In this document: piece by piece, positions 52,309 to 61,302 of the stretch | How the letters are laid out: each line of letters opens with the position of its first letter | How positions within the stretch are numbered: the stretch's first letter is position 1 | NCBI RefSeq assembly: GCF_024721995.1 | Contig: NZ_JANQBC010000004.1 | Coordinates: 186,001 to 250,000, forward strand | Direction of reading: 5' to 3' | From: Paenibacillus radicibacter | GTDB lineage: Bacteria; Bacillota; Bacilli; Paenibacillales; NBRC-103111 | DNA: 64,000 bases | Made by a program: the position numbers and the translations under genes | Notes under the pieces: model-generated | Told to the model about the DNA's origin: nothing | The model's input: the letters and a program-made list of their open reading frames with translations, nothing else | Databases searched by the model: none

Positions 52309-53328
52309 ATGGTTACTAACTTTTTTCAAAGTAAAGAGTTCAAACGGCTGATCATCCTAATCGTGATTGCCGCCATGCTGTATGCGATACGTGATATGCT
52401 CAATCTCGTACTCATTATGTTCATCTTCACGTTTCTCATGAATCAACTGCAGAAGTTCATCACTAAGAGACTAGACAAAATCGTCAAAATTAATCCGAGG
52501 ATCATCGTTGCCATACTGTATATTGCATTCGTCACCTGCTTCGTACTTGTCATTATTAAGTATCTACCGGTCATTATTGAACAGGTTAACCAATTAATTG
52601 CGCAAGTGAAGCTGTTCTATGCACAACCGCAAGACAATGAAATCGTCAATTACATCATTACCATGACGAAAGACATGGACATTACGAAGTACCTCGATCA
52701 AGGTGTTGGCATTGTTGTTCAGTATGCTACCAACATCGGTAAAGTCGGCATTCAAGTGTTTATTGCGCTTATTCTAAGCTTGTTTATTCTTTTAGAAAAA
52801 GAACGCATTATCCGCTTCACATCTCAATTCCAAGATAGTAAAGCATCCGCGATCTATGAAGAACTTGCTTACTTCGGTCGCAAATTCGTTAATTCCTTTG
52901 GCAAAGTTATAGAAGCTCAATTCGTAATTGCTGTAGTGAACTGCATTCTATCAGTTATTGCACTATGGTTTATGGGCTTCCCACAGCTACTAGGACTAGG
53001 AATCATGATCTTCTTACTCGGTCTCATTCCGGTTGCAGGTGTTGTAATCTCCTTGTTCCCGCTCTGTACGATTGCTTACAGCATCGGCGGATTCATGCAC
53101 GTGATCTACATCCTGATATTTATCGCTATCATTCACGCACTTGAGAGCTATGTATTAAATCCGAAGCTCATGTCTGCAAAGACGAACTTACCGATTTTCT
53201 ACACCTTCATCGTGCTGATCTTCTCCGAGCATTTCATGGGCATCTGGGGTCTGATCATCGGTATTCCGATCTTCATGTTCTTACTCGATGTACTTGAAGT
53301 TGAGAACAAAGATATCGGTGGACATTAA
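52309..53328 (+). CDS. AI-2E/PerM-family permease
   Basis: A 339-aa protein with eight predicted membrane helices. Family features are an N-terminal helical pair, a long amphipathic middle (residues 95-150), and the C-terminal block GFPQLLGLGIMIFLLGLIPVAGVVISLFP followed by HALESYVLNPKLMS. Family members export autoinducer-2, or act as Na+/H+ antiporters or general permeases; no substrate is evident. The start follows TAGGAG and a strong promoter. Monocistronic. Confidence 0.87.
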   Translation: MVTNFFQSKEFKRLIILIVIAAMLYAIRDMLNLVLIMFIFTFLMNQLQKFITKRLDKIVKINPRIIVAILYIAFVTCFVLVIIKYLPVIIEQVNQLIAQVKLFYAQPQDNEIVNYIITMTKDMDITKYLDQGVGIVVQYATNIGKVGIQVFIALILSLFILLEKERIIRFTSQFQDSKASAIYEELAYFGRKFVNSFGKVIEAQFVIAVVNCILSVIALWFMGFPQLLGLGIMIFLLGLIPVAGVVISLFPLCTIAYSIGGFMHVIYILIFIAIIHALESYVLNPKLMSAKTNLPIFYTFIVLIFSEHFMGIWGLIIGIPIFMFLLDVLEVENKDIGGH

Positions 53329-53356
53329 TAAACTTAAAGCTAAGATTGATGCTATA

Positions 53357-53401
53357 ATCGAGTAACAGCGCAGATTCAGGCGTTCGTTACTCGATTTTTT
53401 C
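53357..53401 (+). terminator. Terminator of the AI-2E-family gene
   Basis: ATCGAGTAAC and GTTACTCGAT pair perfectly over a 19-base loop and are followed by six T residues. Confidence 0.85.
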
Positions 53402-53446
53402 ATTTTTCATGAGAATTGTATAATTTGTGTATTCTTTCAAAATCCA

Positions 53447-53497
53447 TTGTCAAGGCTCACATTTGCGTGTATCGTTAACTTTAGAACAATCGTTCAA
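53447..53497 (+). promoter_or_regulatory. Promoter and operator of the TetR-family gene
   Basis: TTGTCA (53447-53452) and TATCGT (53470-53475) are 17 bp apart. TTAGAACAATCGTTCAA (53481-53497), with GAAC/GTTC arms, covers the expected transcription start. The same operator in reverse orientation lies before the glycosyltransferase gene. Confidence 0.7.
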
Positions 53498-53530
53498 ATG
53501 TGTGGCCATTGCAAGAAGGGACTTCCTAAT

Positions 53531-54127
53531 ATGGTGAAACGACGCTATGACGGGGATCAGGCTCAGAAAGACATCGCCGAACATGCTAAGATTCTTTTTT
53601 CACACAAAGGCTATGCTGCCACATCCATTGACGATATCTCTAAAGCTGCAGGATACAGCAAGGGTCATATTTATTATTTTTACAAAAATAAAGAGGCTCT
53701 GTTCGTTCAATTAGCACTCGCCACTATGCAGGAATGGGGAGAAAAGTGGGAACTAACGTCATCCAAGCACACAACAGCAACAGTTAAACTATACGCGATG
53801 GCACACTATGTACTACACCACTACAAAACTCCACTATTACGTGCTGGACAGGAACTAGCTGCTGATCCGAAAACCAAACCCGAGACCGTGCAGCAATTGT
53901 ATGGACTTGCAGTCACACCGATGAAAGCTTACAGCGAGATCCTGATTGAAGGGGTGGCAAAGCAAGAGTTCAAGCCCATCAATATCGAGGAATACACCCT
54001 GCTACTCAGTGCTTGGCTCGGTGGGTTGTGTCACTATATCGGCAGTATCGAGATGGATAAGCTGGAGGGCATGTTTGAAGAGGCAATGCATACTATGCTA
54101 GCTAGAATCGCCATGCAGCATACTTAG
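53531..54127 (+). CDS. TetR/AcrR-family transcriptional regulator
   Basis: A 198-aa repressor. The N-terminal helix-turn-helix is ATSIDDISKAAGYSKGHIYYFYKNKEALF, and the C-terminal 140 residues form a ligand-binding helical domain. The ATG at 53531 is chosen because AAGGGA lies ten bases upstream and because the longer frame would start inside the -35 hexamer and run across the operator. It probably represses itself and the following glycosyltransferase gene through identical operators. The inducer is unknown. Confidence 0.9.
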   Translation: MVKRRYDGDQAQKDIAEHAKILFSHKGYAATSIDDISKAAGYSKGHIYYFYKNKEALFVQLALATMQEWGEKWELTSSKHTTATVKLYAMAHYVLHHYKTPLLRAGQELAADPKTKPETVQQLYGLAVTPMKAYSEILIEGVAKQEFKPINIEEYTLLLSAWLGGLCHYIGSIEMDKLEGMFEEAMHTMLARIAMQHT

Positions 54128-54190
54128 CTAGATGCATACCAGATGGATACATGCTGATTTAGAGCGGTTACTCCGCTCACCGCGCATAAA

Positions 54191-54207
54191 TTAGAACGAT
54201 TGTTCAA
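54191..54207 (+). promoter_or_regulatory. Second TetR-type operator, before the glycosyltransferase gene
   Basis: TTAGAACGATTGTTCAA has the same GAAC-N4-GTTC dyad as the element at 53481-53497, on the opposite strand. It is 27 bases before the ATG. A small hairpin GAGCGG/CCGCTC (54162-54178) precedes it. No consensus promoter hexamers were identified between the two genes. Confidence 0.65.
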
Positions 54208-54233
54208 TTCTTTTGAAAAAGTGAGGAGATCTT

Positions 54234-55370
54234 ATGTCCATATTGCTTGCCATTGCTGGGGGAATTGGTGCCTTGATCTGGGGAAGTATCGGTCTTATGT
54301 TCATTCTAAACGTTCATCGCATTGGCGTTCTGAATCGTACCTCTTATCAGATTGATGACCCGGCTCCCCCACTTGTCTCGGTTGTGATCGCTGGACGCAA
54401 TGAACAGAAAGCGATTGAACGTTGTATTGAATCTCTAATGGACCAGACTTACCGCAACCTCGAGATCATCGTCGTCAATGATCGCTCCACAGATGCAACA
54501 GGAACAATCCTTACACACATGCAGACGAAATACCCCTTACTTCAAGTCATCACCATTGATGAACTACCTCCAGACTGGCTCGGGAAAAATAATGCCCTGT
54601 ATCAAGGGACGCTCCGTACGAATGGCGAATGGTTGCTGTATACCGATGCTGATATCCTGTTCACCCCAACCTGTTTGGAGAAAGCACTTGCCTACTCCAT
54701 ACATAACCAATTGGATCACCTTACTCTAATACCAGAGTTCAGCGGGACACATCTGATGTCTAAGCTCTACGCCTCATTCATCTTCTTGAGTGCTTCTTCC
54801 TTCGGTATGTTGTGGAAAGTAAAAGAATCGGGAACGAAGCAAACACTTGGTGTAGGTGCATTTAATTTGCTTAAGCGCTCTGTCTATGATGAGGTTGGTA
54901 CACATGCAGCTATTGCCATGACAACAACCGATGATGCTAGACTCGGGCAGCTGATTAAGCAAGCTAATTTCCGCCAAGACGCAATCTATGGTCGTGATCT
55001 AGTATCCGTATGGAATTGGTATGAGTCCACTAGTCAACTGATCCGTAGTGTTGAGAAATCGGTGTTTCGCTTCGGAAATGCAATCGCCGCGACGATCTCT
55101 TGCATACTGCTGATGATCTTTCCGTATGTTGGATTATTCGTTGGGACTTCCCTGTCTAGAATCTTATGCGGCATCGCCGTCTTCTCGATCATCACGATGT
55201 ACGCGGTATATGCTCGTTATGCGAAAAGCGGCATGTGGTACGGCATCGCCCATCCACTAATTGCATGCCTGCTTATTATTGGTGCCTTACGCGGGGCAAT
55301 CTTGACTTCTATGCGTGGGGGAATGACTTGGCGCGGCACAACTTACGATACGAAGAACTTGAAGTCTTAA
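54234..55370 (+). CDS. Membrane glycosyltransferase, family 2 (CrtQ/HpnB-like)
   Basis: A 378-aa protein with an N-terminal membrane helix, a GT-A catalytic domain and three or four C-terminal helices. VSVVIAGRNEQKAIERCIESL opens the GT2 domain, VVNDRSTDATG binds nucleotide sugar, YTDADILF is the DxD motif, and TTDDARLGQLIK matches the ED/acceptor region. Related proteins glycosylate carotenoid acids (CrtQ) or act near hopanoid genes (HpnB); neither pathway is present in the window. Control by the adjacent TetR-type protein is inferred from the shared operator. Confidence 0.85.
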   Translation: MSILLAIAGGIGALIWGSIGLMFILNVHRIGVLNRTSYQIDDPAPPLVSVVIAGRNEQKAIERCIESLMDQTYRNLEIIVVNDRSTDATGTILTHMQTKYPLLQVITIDELPPDWLGKNNALYQGTLRTNGEWLLYTDADILFTPTCLEKALAYSIHNQLDHLTLIPEFSGTHLMSKLYASFIFLSASSFGMLWKVKESGTKQTLGVGAFNLLKRSVYDEVGTHAAIAMTTTDDARLGQLIKQANFRQDAIYGRDLVSVWNWYESTSQLIRSVEKSVFRFGNAIAATISCILLMIFPYVGLFVGTSLSRILCGIAVFSIITMYAVYARYAKSGMWYGIAHPLIACLLIIGALRGAILTSMRGGMTWRGTTYDTKNLKS

Positions 55371-55381
55371 CAACAACTACC

Positions 55382-56320
55382 TCAATAAATCGTTCGCCAT
55401 AAATAAAAGGTAGCATAGGCTTCCCAGCCCGCCCAACCTGTTGAAAGTCCTCGAATCTCTGCGATCGAGGGCTTTTTTTCGAGGTTTAAGAGTTGCTTGA
55501 TCGCGTTATGTAGACCGACATCTTCAATTGGAAAAGAGTTCAGGAACCGCAAACAACGCATACACACGTAATTGGCTGTCCAAGGTCCGATACCCCGAAT
55601 TTTCACGAGTTCCTTCTCCGCAGATTTAAGATCCGTATGCTGAAGCAATTGATCTTTAGAGAGACTCCCCTCACTCATGAGCTTCGCTACTCCGATGATA
55701 TACTCCGCTTTGCGAGTTGTTAGTTGCAAGGGTGTAAGATCGTTCACTTCCAATTGTGCGAGCGTTTCAGGCGTTGGGAACGCCCACAGGGTATGTCCCT
55801 CCCACTGGCAGCTCGTACCGAACTGCTCGACGAGTCTTCTTTTTAGCGTATAGGCAAATGCTAGATTAATCTGCTGCCCGAGAATGCCCCAGCACAACGC
55901 TTCGAATAAATCTGAGATGCCAAGGATACGCAACCCATGGAAATCAGTAACGACGTTACGTAGAAGATCGTCCCCTCTCGCCTGCTCATAGAAGTTGTCC
56001 AGGTCTGTATCAAGATCGAACCAATCGGTAACGTATTGTTTCACGGTGTTTAGTTGTTTGGGTGATAATGGATGTCTACTACGAAGTTTGATATGCAACA
56101 CATGATCGTCCGGACTATTTACTTCAGCAATGACGTAGGTATCCCCTACTGGGATCATTCTAATTAACCGTTTGTCATCAATCACATACATACATTCATT
56201 CGACGAACGCGCTAAATACCCGAGGTTGATCGTGTAGTTGAACGGTTCTTGAGGTTTGATTGTTAAATGATGCTCGTGTGGCATCTCGCCCTTATCTATT
56301 ACAGGCCGTGAATCTTTCAT
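55382..56320 (-). CDS. alkA: DNA-3-methyladenine glycosylase II (AlkA-like)
   Basis: A 312-aa base-excision repair glycosylase. The N-terminal TBP-like AlkA domain is at residues 20-125. The helix-hairpin-helix motif ELVKIRGIGPWTANYVCMR is followed by the catalytic Asp in FPIEDVGLHNAI. It removes alkylated purines from DNA. The ATG at 56320 has GGGGAGG eight bases upstream and is preferred over one seven codons earlier. Monocistronic and convergent with the glycosyltransferase gene. Confidence 0.9.
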   Translation of the reverse strand: MKDSRPVIDKGEMPHEHHLTIKPQEPFNYTINLGYLARSSNECMYVIDDKRLIRMIPVGDTYVIAEVNSPDDHVLHIKLRSRHPLSPKQLNTVKQYVTDWFDLDTDLDNFYEQARGDDLLRNVVTDFHGLRILGISDLFEALCWGILGQQINLAFAYTLKRRLVEQFGTSCQWEGHTLWAFPTPETLAQLEVNDLTPLQLTTRKAEYIIGVAKLMSEGSLSKDQLLQHTDLKSAEKELVKIRGIGPWTANYVCMRCLRFLNSFPIEDVGLHNAIKQLLNLEKKPSIAEIRGLSTGWAGWEAYATFYLWRTIY

Positions 56321-56471
56321 TATCCTCGCCTCCCCATTCATCTTTATCTTTATAGTGTATCTCGGAATAGCAAGAAATCACATTTCAAATCTTGCGGTTA
56401 TAATCGGAGTGCAATAGATCGTGGTATAATTTGTAATTATATATCCGGAAAATAGGAGGTATATACATACG

Positions 56472-56918
56472 ATGAAATGGCGACTTTTCGTTGGCATCAT
56501 GATTACCGCATTTATCCTGCTTACAAGCTGTACGAGTAAACCAACCGATGCTCCACCTAAACAAGATTCAACTTCCTTTGTTTATATGGATCAACAAGGG
56601 GAATGGCTGGCTACCTACTCTGTCTTTAAAGTGAAAACCTCTTACTTTGAATCACTCTATTTACAATACATCGGGGAAGATCGTGGCGCGAAAATTGGTC
56701 CAATCGAGTACAAACTAGTCGGTGAAGGGATGGAATGGGCAAGTCAATATCCACAAGATCTACAAGGCGTGAGGAGCTTTCACACTTCATCGGAAATTAA
56801 CGCAGACATCCTACCGCATAAACCTACCAAAGATAGCAACTTCAAGCTTGAAATTAAGTACCAAGGAAAATCAGCCAATTTTACACTGAAAGCAATGCAA
56901 ACTTCGCATTCTCAATAA
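56472..56918 (+). CDS. Small lipoprotein of unknown function
   Basis: A 148-aa protein with a type II signal peptide and lipobox LTSC (Cys20), so it is likely lipid-anchored outside the membrane. The mature part (about 128 residues) has no recognised motif. AGGAGG stands upstream of the ATG at slightly long range. The radical SAM gene follows after 27 bp and may share its transcript. Confidence 0.75.
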   Translation: MKWRLFVGIMITAFILLTSCTSKPTDAPPKQDSTSFVYMDQQGEWLATYSVFKVKTSYFESLYLQYIGEDRGAKIGPIEYKLVGEGMEWASQYPQDLQGVRSFHTSSEINADILPHKPTKDSNFKLEIKYQGKSANFTLKAMQTSHSQ

Positions 56919-56945
56919 ATTGGTACCCAAACAGGAGACCTCCAC

Positions 56946-57767
56946 ATGAGCACAACTATAACCTTTTCCAAACCAAAAACAATCCTCAACCCTGCAAGTG
57001 GTTACTTAGATGGATATACACACACGCTTAATCCATATTCGGGATGCTCGTTCGCGTGTTCGTATTGTTATGTGCGGCAGATGCCAATTGCACTGTTTCA
57101 CGAAGGAGATTGGGGCAATTGGGTTACGGTAAAAGAAGGAGCCGCCGAAGTGCTGCGCAAAGATTTGGCTAAGGCCCGTCGCAAAGGTGAAGTGACGATC
57201 TTCATGTCTTCCAGTACCGATCCGTATCAACCTGCTGAATATGAGCAGCAAGTGACACGCTCCCTACTCGAAGTAATGATTGAATCCCCGCCTGACTTCC
57301 TGTTTGTCCAGACGCGCAGCCCGCTTGTTACGAGAGATATCGATCTATTGCAAGCTCTTGGTGACCGTGTACGCGTCAGCATGACGATAGAGACGGATCG
57401 CGAAGATGTTCGTCAGTCGTTCACTCCTTCCGCTCCCCCACTGGCAGCACGGTTCAAAGCGCTCCAGCAGATCGTGCAAGCAAACATTCCAGCGCAGGCG
57501 ACAATTGCACCGGCGCTGCCGTGTACGGAACATTTTGCACAGAAATTAAGTGAGATTGTGGATAAGGTCTGCTTAGACGATTACTTCATGGGTGATGGAA
57601 TGAAAGGGAAACGAACAGAGCGGATTGGTGTACGCGCCATTTATGAACAAATGGGGTTAGATGAGTGGTACAACCGCGATGCGTATAAGAAAGTGCTAGA
57701 GCAACTACAGATGTATTTTACAGAGGATCAGATCGGCATTAGCCAAGATGGTTTCAAACCACAATAA
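56946..57767 (+). CDS. SPL-family radical SAM protein
   Basis: A 273-aa protein with the radical-SAM cluster motif CSFACSYCYVRQ (CxxxCxxC, about residues 33-40) preceded by GYTHTLNPYSG. FMSSSTDPYQPAEY and RVSMTIETDREDVRQSFTP are typical of the spore photoproduct lyase-related/Rv2578c group. The true SplB C-terminal Cys region is not evident, so DNA photoproduct repair is not implied. CAGGAGAC lies upstream of the ATG. Substrate unknown. Confidence 0.85.
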   Translation: MSTTITFSKPKTILNPASGYLDGYTHTLNPYSGCSFACSYCYVRQMPIALFHEGDWGNWVTVKEGAAEVLRKDLAKARRKGEVTIFMSSSTDPYQPAEYEQQVTRSLLEVMIESPPDFLFVQTRSPLVTRDIDLLQALGDRVRVSMTIETDREDVRQSFTPSAPPLAARFKALQQIVQANIPAQATIAPALPCTEHFAQKLSEIVDKVCLDDYFMGDGMKGKRTERIGVRAIYEQMGLDEWYNRDAYKKVLEQLQMYFTEDQIGISQDGFKPQ

Positions 57768-57794
57768 AACCCGCCATCTCCACAAGGCGGGTTT
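57767..57794. terminator. Bidirectional terminator
   Basis: AAACCCGCC and GGCGGGTTT pair between the radical SAM gene and the convergent queF gene. Confidence 0.82.
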
Positions 57795-57805
57795 CTCTCA
57801 TTTAT

Positions 57806-58303
57806 TTAACGGTTATCAATAGTCTCGGGGTACATATCGTGATTAAACAGACGCTGACGCGCCACATCTTCCCACGCTGTTCCTGGCTTGCCATAGTTGC
57901 AGTACGGGTCAATACTGATCCCACCTCGCGGTGTAAACTTGCCCCACACTTCAATATACTTCGGCTCCATCGCTGCGATCAAATCATCCATAATCGTATT
58001 GACGCAAGTCTCATGGAAATCACCATGATTGCGATACGAGAACAGATATAGCTTCAGCGACTTGCTCTCAACCATATTCACATCCGGTACATAGCTAATA
58101 TATATCGTTGCAAAATCGGGTTGTCCTGTCATCGGACACAAGCTTGTGAACTCAGGGCAATTAAACTTAACAAAATAATCGCGATCCTGCTTCTTATTCA
58201 CGAAAGTCTCTAAGATATTCGGATCGTATTCGTACGTGTACTGCGTGTTCTGGTTACCCAGCAAGGATAAACCTGCGATGGGTTCTTGATGATGATTAGG
58301 CAT
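57806..58303 (-). CDS. queF: NADPH-dependent 7-cyano-7-deazaguanine reductase (QueF)
   Basis: A 165-aa unimodular QueF. The catalytic Cys lies in [21 protein letters not shown], the substrate-binding Glu in [22 protein letters not shown], and the C-terminus has [13 protein letters not shown]. It reduces preQ0 to preQ1 for queuosine in tRNA. The ATG at 58303 with AGGAGGG eight bases upstream is preferred; the longer frame would include the riboswitch. No other queuosine genes are in the window. Confidence 0.95.
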   Translation of the reverse strand: MPNHHQEPIAGLSLLGNQNTQYTYEYDPNILETFVNKKQDRDYFVKFNCPEFTSLCPMTGQPDFATIYISYVPDVNMVESKSLKLYLFSYRNHGDFHETCVNTIMDDLIAAMEPKYIEVWGKFTPRGGISIDPYCNYGKPGTAWEDVARQRLFNHDMYPETIDNR

Positions 58304-58311
58304 ATAGGCTG

Positions 58312-58355
58312 CCCTCCTAGTTTTGTTTTTACAGAGGAGGAGATTACGAACTCTG
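58312..58355 (-). ncRNA. preQ1-I-like riboswitch in the queF leader
   Basis: On the minus strand CAGAG (58351-58355) and CTCTG (58332-58336) form P1 around a loop containing CTCC. An A-rich tail TAAAAACAAAAC follows, then the AGGAGGG ribosome site. The loop CTCC can pair with GGAG, giving the H-type pseudoknot that sequesters the ribosome site when preQ1 is bound. Size, tail and location match the smallest known riboswitch class. Inferred by reading, not by covariance search. Confidence 0.72.
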
Positions 58356-58392
58356 TTTGGGTTATGAAACACCGCATTTAAGCGGCTATCCC

Positions 58393-58401
58393 ATTATAGC
58401 A
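58393..58401 (-). promoter_or_regulatory. Extended -10 promoter of queF
   Basis: Minus-strand TGCTATAAT carries the TGN extension directly before TATAAT (58393-58398). The -35 is weak. A start about seven bases downstream gives a leader long enough to contain the riboswitch. Confidence 0.6.
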
Positions 58402-58507
58402 CCCCTAATCAATCTTTTCATTCTTACTAGGTTAATCCTACCAACAAGTGGTATCATAAATAGACAAGTTACACTTATTTTGAAGGATGAAAGGGGATTA
58501 TATACCC

Positions 58508-59761
58508 ATGAGTTTAGAGCATTTGAAGGCGGAATTAATGGAACGTTTTATTTCCTATGCAAAAGTCGATACACAATCAAGTGATGAGAGCGAGACTTGC
58601 CCATCCACACCTGGTCAGCTTGCATTTGCCAATCAATTGGTTGAAGAGCTGAAGCAAATTGGCATGGAAGAAGTAACGATCGACGAGAACGGTTATGTGA
58701 TGGCTACTCTACTTTCCAATACGGATCGCGATGTTACAACGATTGGATTCCTCGCGCACGTAGATACGGCTACAGATTTCACAGGGGCTAACGTAAACCC
58801 GCAAGTCATTGAGAGCTATGAAGGCGGCGACATTGTTCTTAATCAAGAGCTAAATGTGGTACTTTCACCGAAGAGCTTCCCAGAACTAAGCAATTATCAT
58901 GGTCATACACTCATTACAACAGACGGTACAACCTTACTTGGTGCTGACGACAAAGCTGGCCTTGCAGAAATCGTGACAGCGATGGCTTACTTAATCCAGA
59001 ATCCTGACATCAAGCATGGTAAAGTGCGCGTTGCCTTCACACCAGACGAGGAAATCGGCAGAGGACCGCACAAGTTCGATGTAGCCGCATTTGGTGCGAC
59101 ATATGCTTATACGATGGACGGCGGCCCACTTGGTGAATTGGAGTATGAAAGCTTCAATGCAGCTGGTGCGAAGATTACGATCAAGGGGTCGAATGTTCAC
59201 CCAGGTACGGCAAAAGGTAAAATGGTGAACTCCGCAAAAATTGCGATGGAACTAAATAGCCTCCTTCCAGTCGAAGAAGCACCTGAGCATACAGAAGGCT
59301 ATGAAGGGTTCTATCACTTGATCTCGATCACGGGAACCGTTGAAACAACGAAGCTGTCTTATATTATTCGTGACCACGATACAGATAAATTCGAAGCGAG
59401 AAAAGCGAACCTGACACGTATTGTTGGTGAGCTGCAAGAAAAATACGGCAAAGACAACATCATCCTAGAAATGCGCGATCAATACTACAACATGCGTAAT
59501 AAGATCGAGCCTGTAAAGTTCATTGTTGATATTGCCCACCAAGCGATGGAATCACTTGGTATTACACCAATTACAAAGCCAATTCGCGGTGGTACAGACG
59601 GTTCGCAGCTTTCCTATATGGGGCTTCCAACTCCGAATATCTTTGGTGGCGGCGAGAACTTCCACGGTAAATTCGAGTATGTTTCAGTTAACAACATGAT
59701 TAAAGCGACAGAAGTGATCGTTGAAGTGATCAAGCGCTTCGAGCAACAGGCAGATAAATAA
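58508..59761 (+). CDS. pepT: Peptidase T (tripeptide aminopeptidase)
   Basis: A 417-aa M20-family aminopeptidase. Zinc-site blocks are [11 protein letters not shown] (His and Asp), [13 protein letters not shown] (bridging Asp), [11 protein letters not shown] (catalytic Glu pair) and the His in [33 protein letters not shown] is the PepT signature. It releases N-terminal residues from tripeptides in the cytosol. The ATG at 58508 has AAGGGG 11 bases upstream; the alternative at 58487 lies too close to its own site. The MFS gene follows after 50 bp. Confidence 0.93.
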   Translation: MSLEHLKAELMERFISYAKVDTQSSDESETCPSTPGQLAFANQLVEELKQIGMEEVTIDENGYVMATLLSNTDRDVTTIGFLAHVDTATDFTGANVNPQVIESYEGGDIVLNQELNVVLSPKSFPELSNYHGHTLITTDGTTLLGADDKAGLAEIVTAMAYLIQNPDIKHGKVRVAFTPDEEIGRGPHKFDVAAFGATYAYTMDGGPLGELEYESFNAAGAKITIKGSNVHPGTAKGKMVNSAKIAMELNSLLPVEEAPEHTEGYEGFYHLISITGTVETTKLSYIIRDHDTDKFEARKANLTRIVGELQEKYGKDNIILEMRDQYYNMRNKIEPVKFIVDIAHQAMESLGITPITKPIRGGTDGSQLSYMGLPTPNIFGGGENFHGKFEYVSVNNMIKATEVIVEVIKRFEQQADK

Positions 59762-59811
59762 GGAAAGCATCCTATTCGAGTGTTCTTGAGCAATGAGGAA
59801 GGGAGATTCTC

Positions 59812-61005
59812 ATGCGTCTGAAACAAGATTTCCATGCATTCATCACCGTTCGCGGAGCTTGGCTGCTGATGATCACCTTGTTCTTATATGGTATTGGAAC
59901 GGGTATCCTAGCCCCAATGAACGCGATTTATATGCAGGATTCAATTGGTCTCACGAAGATACAGATCGTCACGGTATTCGCCACCTCATTGCTACTCAAC
60001 ATGATTCTTACGATTACAGTTGGACTGATCAGTGATAGATTTGCAAGTAAGAAGCCCATTCCGATCGTTGCTTCGATCCTATGTATGATCGGGATTGGGC
60101 TGTATATGCAGGCTACGAGCTTTGTACCTGCTTTAATTGGGATGGTGCTGGCTACCTCTCCTTCGGGGATGATCTTCGGTCAGCTATTTGCGCTAACGCG
60201 GAATCATTTTCAAAGATTAGCCCCACAAGTGGTGGAGATTGCTCAGATTTGGATGCGTGCCACGTACAGCGTTGGATTCTTCACGGGACTTCTGCTCGGT
60301 GCGAATCTGTTCTTAATCGGAAGCTTTAAAGCGGTGTTATGGGGTAATATTTCGGGTTATGCGGCACTACTTATCTTGTTACTCTTCTACAAAGAAATCA
60401 CGATCCGTGTGGAGCACAAATCGGCTACTGCAAATGGCGAAGCTTTCTCACTCGTCATGCTGCTCGCCCTGCTTCTACTCTCTTGTGCGGATGCGATTCG
60501 AGGATTGTACCTACCGCTTGTCGTACATGAATTATTCGGTGATCCGAAGATCATGTCGTATGTATGGAGTACGCAGGCCGTGTTCGAGCTGTTGTTCATG
60601 ACAATGGCTGGATATTGGGCAGCGAAGTATGGAAGTAAGCCTGTTATCTTACTTGGCGGAGGCTTTGCTCTGATCACGTATATCACATATACACTCAGCC
60701 CTTCACTTCCTGTTGTGTTCATGATGCAACCGCTCTACTCCTTATTCGTCTCGATCCTGTATGGAGTTGGGATGGGATATGTGCAGCGAATGTTCATCCA
60801 TCGCACGGGGTTCGGCTCTAGTCTGTATGTTGCGATTTCCCAAACTGCATCGCTTATTGGTTACTTTCTGCCGCTCGTCATCGATGGGATTACACCGACT
60901 ATTTTTGCCATACCGGGAGGACTTGTTCTCTTATCCTTGATCTTAATGGCAAAAGTCATCTACACCGAGCGACGGACTTCTCAGTCTCGAGGAACTGCAA
61001 TATAA
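59812..61005 (+). CDS. MFS transporter of unknown substrate
   Basis: A 397-aa protein with 12 predicted helices. FLYGIGTGILAPMNAIYMQDSIGL, the motif-A-like GLISDRFASKKPI between helices 2 and 3, and a second-half HRTGFGSSLYVAISQTASLIG suggest the sugar-efflux-like group of MFS proteins. GAAGGGAGA precedes the ATG. It may share a transcript with pepT, but no functional link is evident. Confidence 0.82.
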   Translation: MRLKQDFHAFITVRGAWLLMITLFLYGIGTGILAPMNAIYMQDSIGLTKIQIVTVFATSLLLNMILTITVGLISDRFASKKPIPIVASILCMIGIGLYMQATSFVPALIGMVLATSPSGMIFGQLFALTRNHFQRLAPQVVEIAQIWMRATYSVGFFTGLLLGANLFLIGSFKAVLWGNISGYAALLILLLFYKEITIRVEHKSATANGEAFSLVMLLALLLLSCADAIRGLYLPLVVHELFGDPKIMSYVWSTQAVFELLFMTMAGYWAAKYGSKPVILLGGGFALITYITYTLSPSLPVVFMMQPLYSLFVSILYGVGMGYVQRMFIHRTGFGSSLYVAISQTASLIGYFLPLVIDGITPTIFAIPGGLVLLSLILMAKVIYTERRTSQSRGTAI

Positions 61006-61076
61006 CTCTACACCCATAATCAATCCCTATAATGGACATATTAACTTGGACAATGAACTTTTCCAGGAGGGTTATC

Positions 61077-61205
61077 ATGGACAACACGCACGATTTTGTA
61101 GAGAAATTGCACGATACACAGGCCAAAGACGAGAAGAATCGTCAACACACGAAGGATCCTCAAGCAAACAAGACACAGAACAAGAAGCACAGCACGAACA
61201 AATAA
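61077..61205 (+). CDS. 42-aa basic protein (DUF4023-like)
   Basis: A short frame with an excellent AGGAGG (61065-61070) six bases before the ATG encodes MDNTHDFVEKLHDTQAKDEK followed by a Lys/Asn/His/Gln-rich tail. The opening resembles the DUF4023 family of very small Bacillus and Paenibacillus proteins. It has no hydrophobic core and is likely disordered; function is unknown. A strong terminator follows at 61221, confirming a separate transcription unit. It is shorter than most annotation cut-offs. Confidence 0.75.
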   Translation: MDNTHDFVEKLHDTQAKDEKNRQHTKDPQANKTQNKKHSTNK

Positions 61206-61220
61206 CAGATTCGGTTGCGG

Positions 61221-61271
61221 AAAAAGGCTCCATGCTTGCGGTCACATGACCTTATGCATAGAGCCTTTTTT
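61221..61271 (+). terminator. Terminator of the 42-aa protein gene
   Basis: AAAAAGGCTC and GAGCCTTTTT form the outer stem, with ATGC/GCAT and GGTCA/TGACC inner stems, followed by T residues. It can also serve the convergent minus-strand gene. Confidence 0.85.
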
Positions 61272-61302
61272 ACATATGAGGATTCAATTCAATCTAAGAT
61301 CA

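Noticed and set aside
53447-53530. Upstream TTG start for the TetR-type gene
   Set aside because: The TTG is part of the -35 hexamer TTGTCA and the extension would cross the operator; the ATG at 53531 has a ribosome site.
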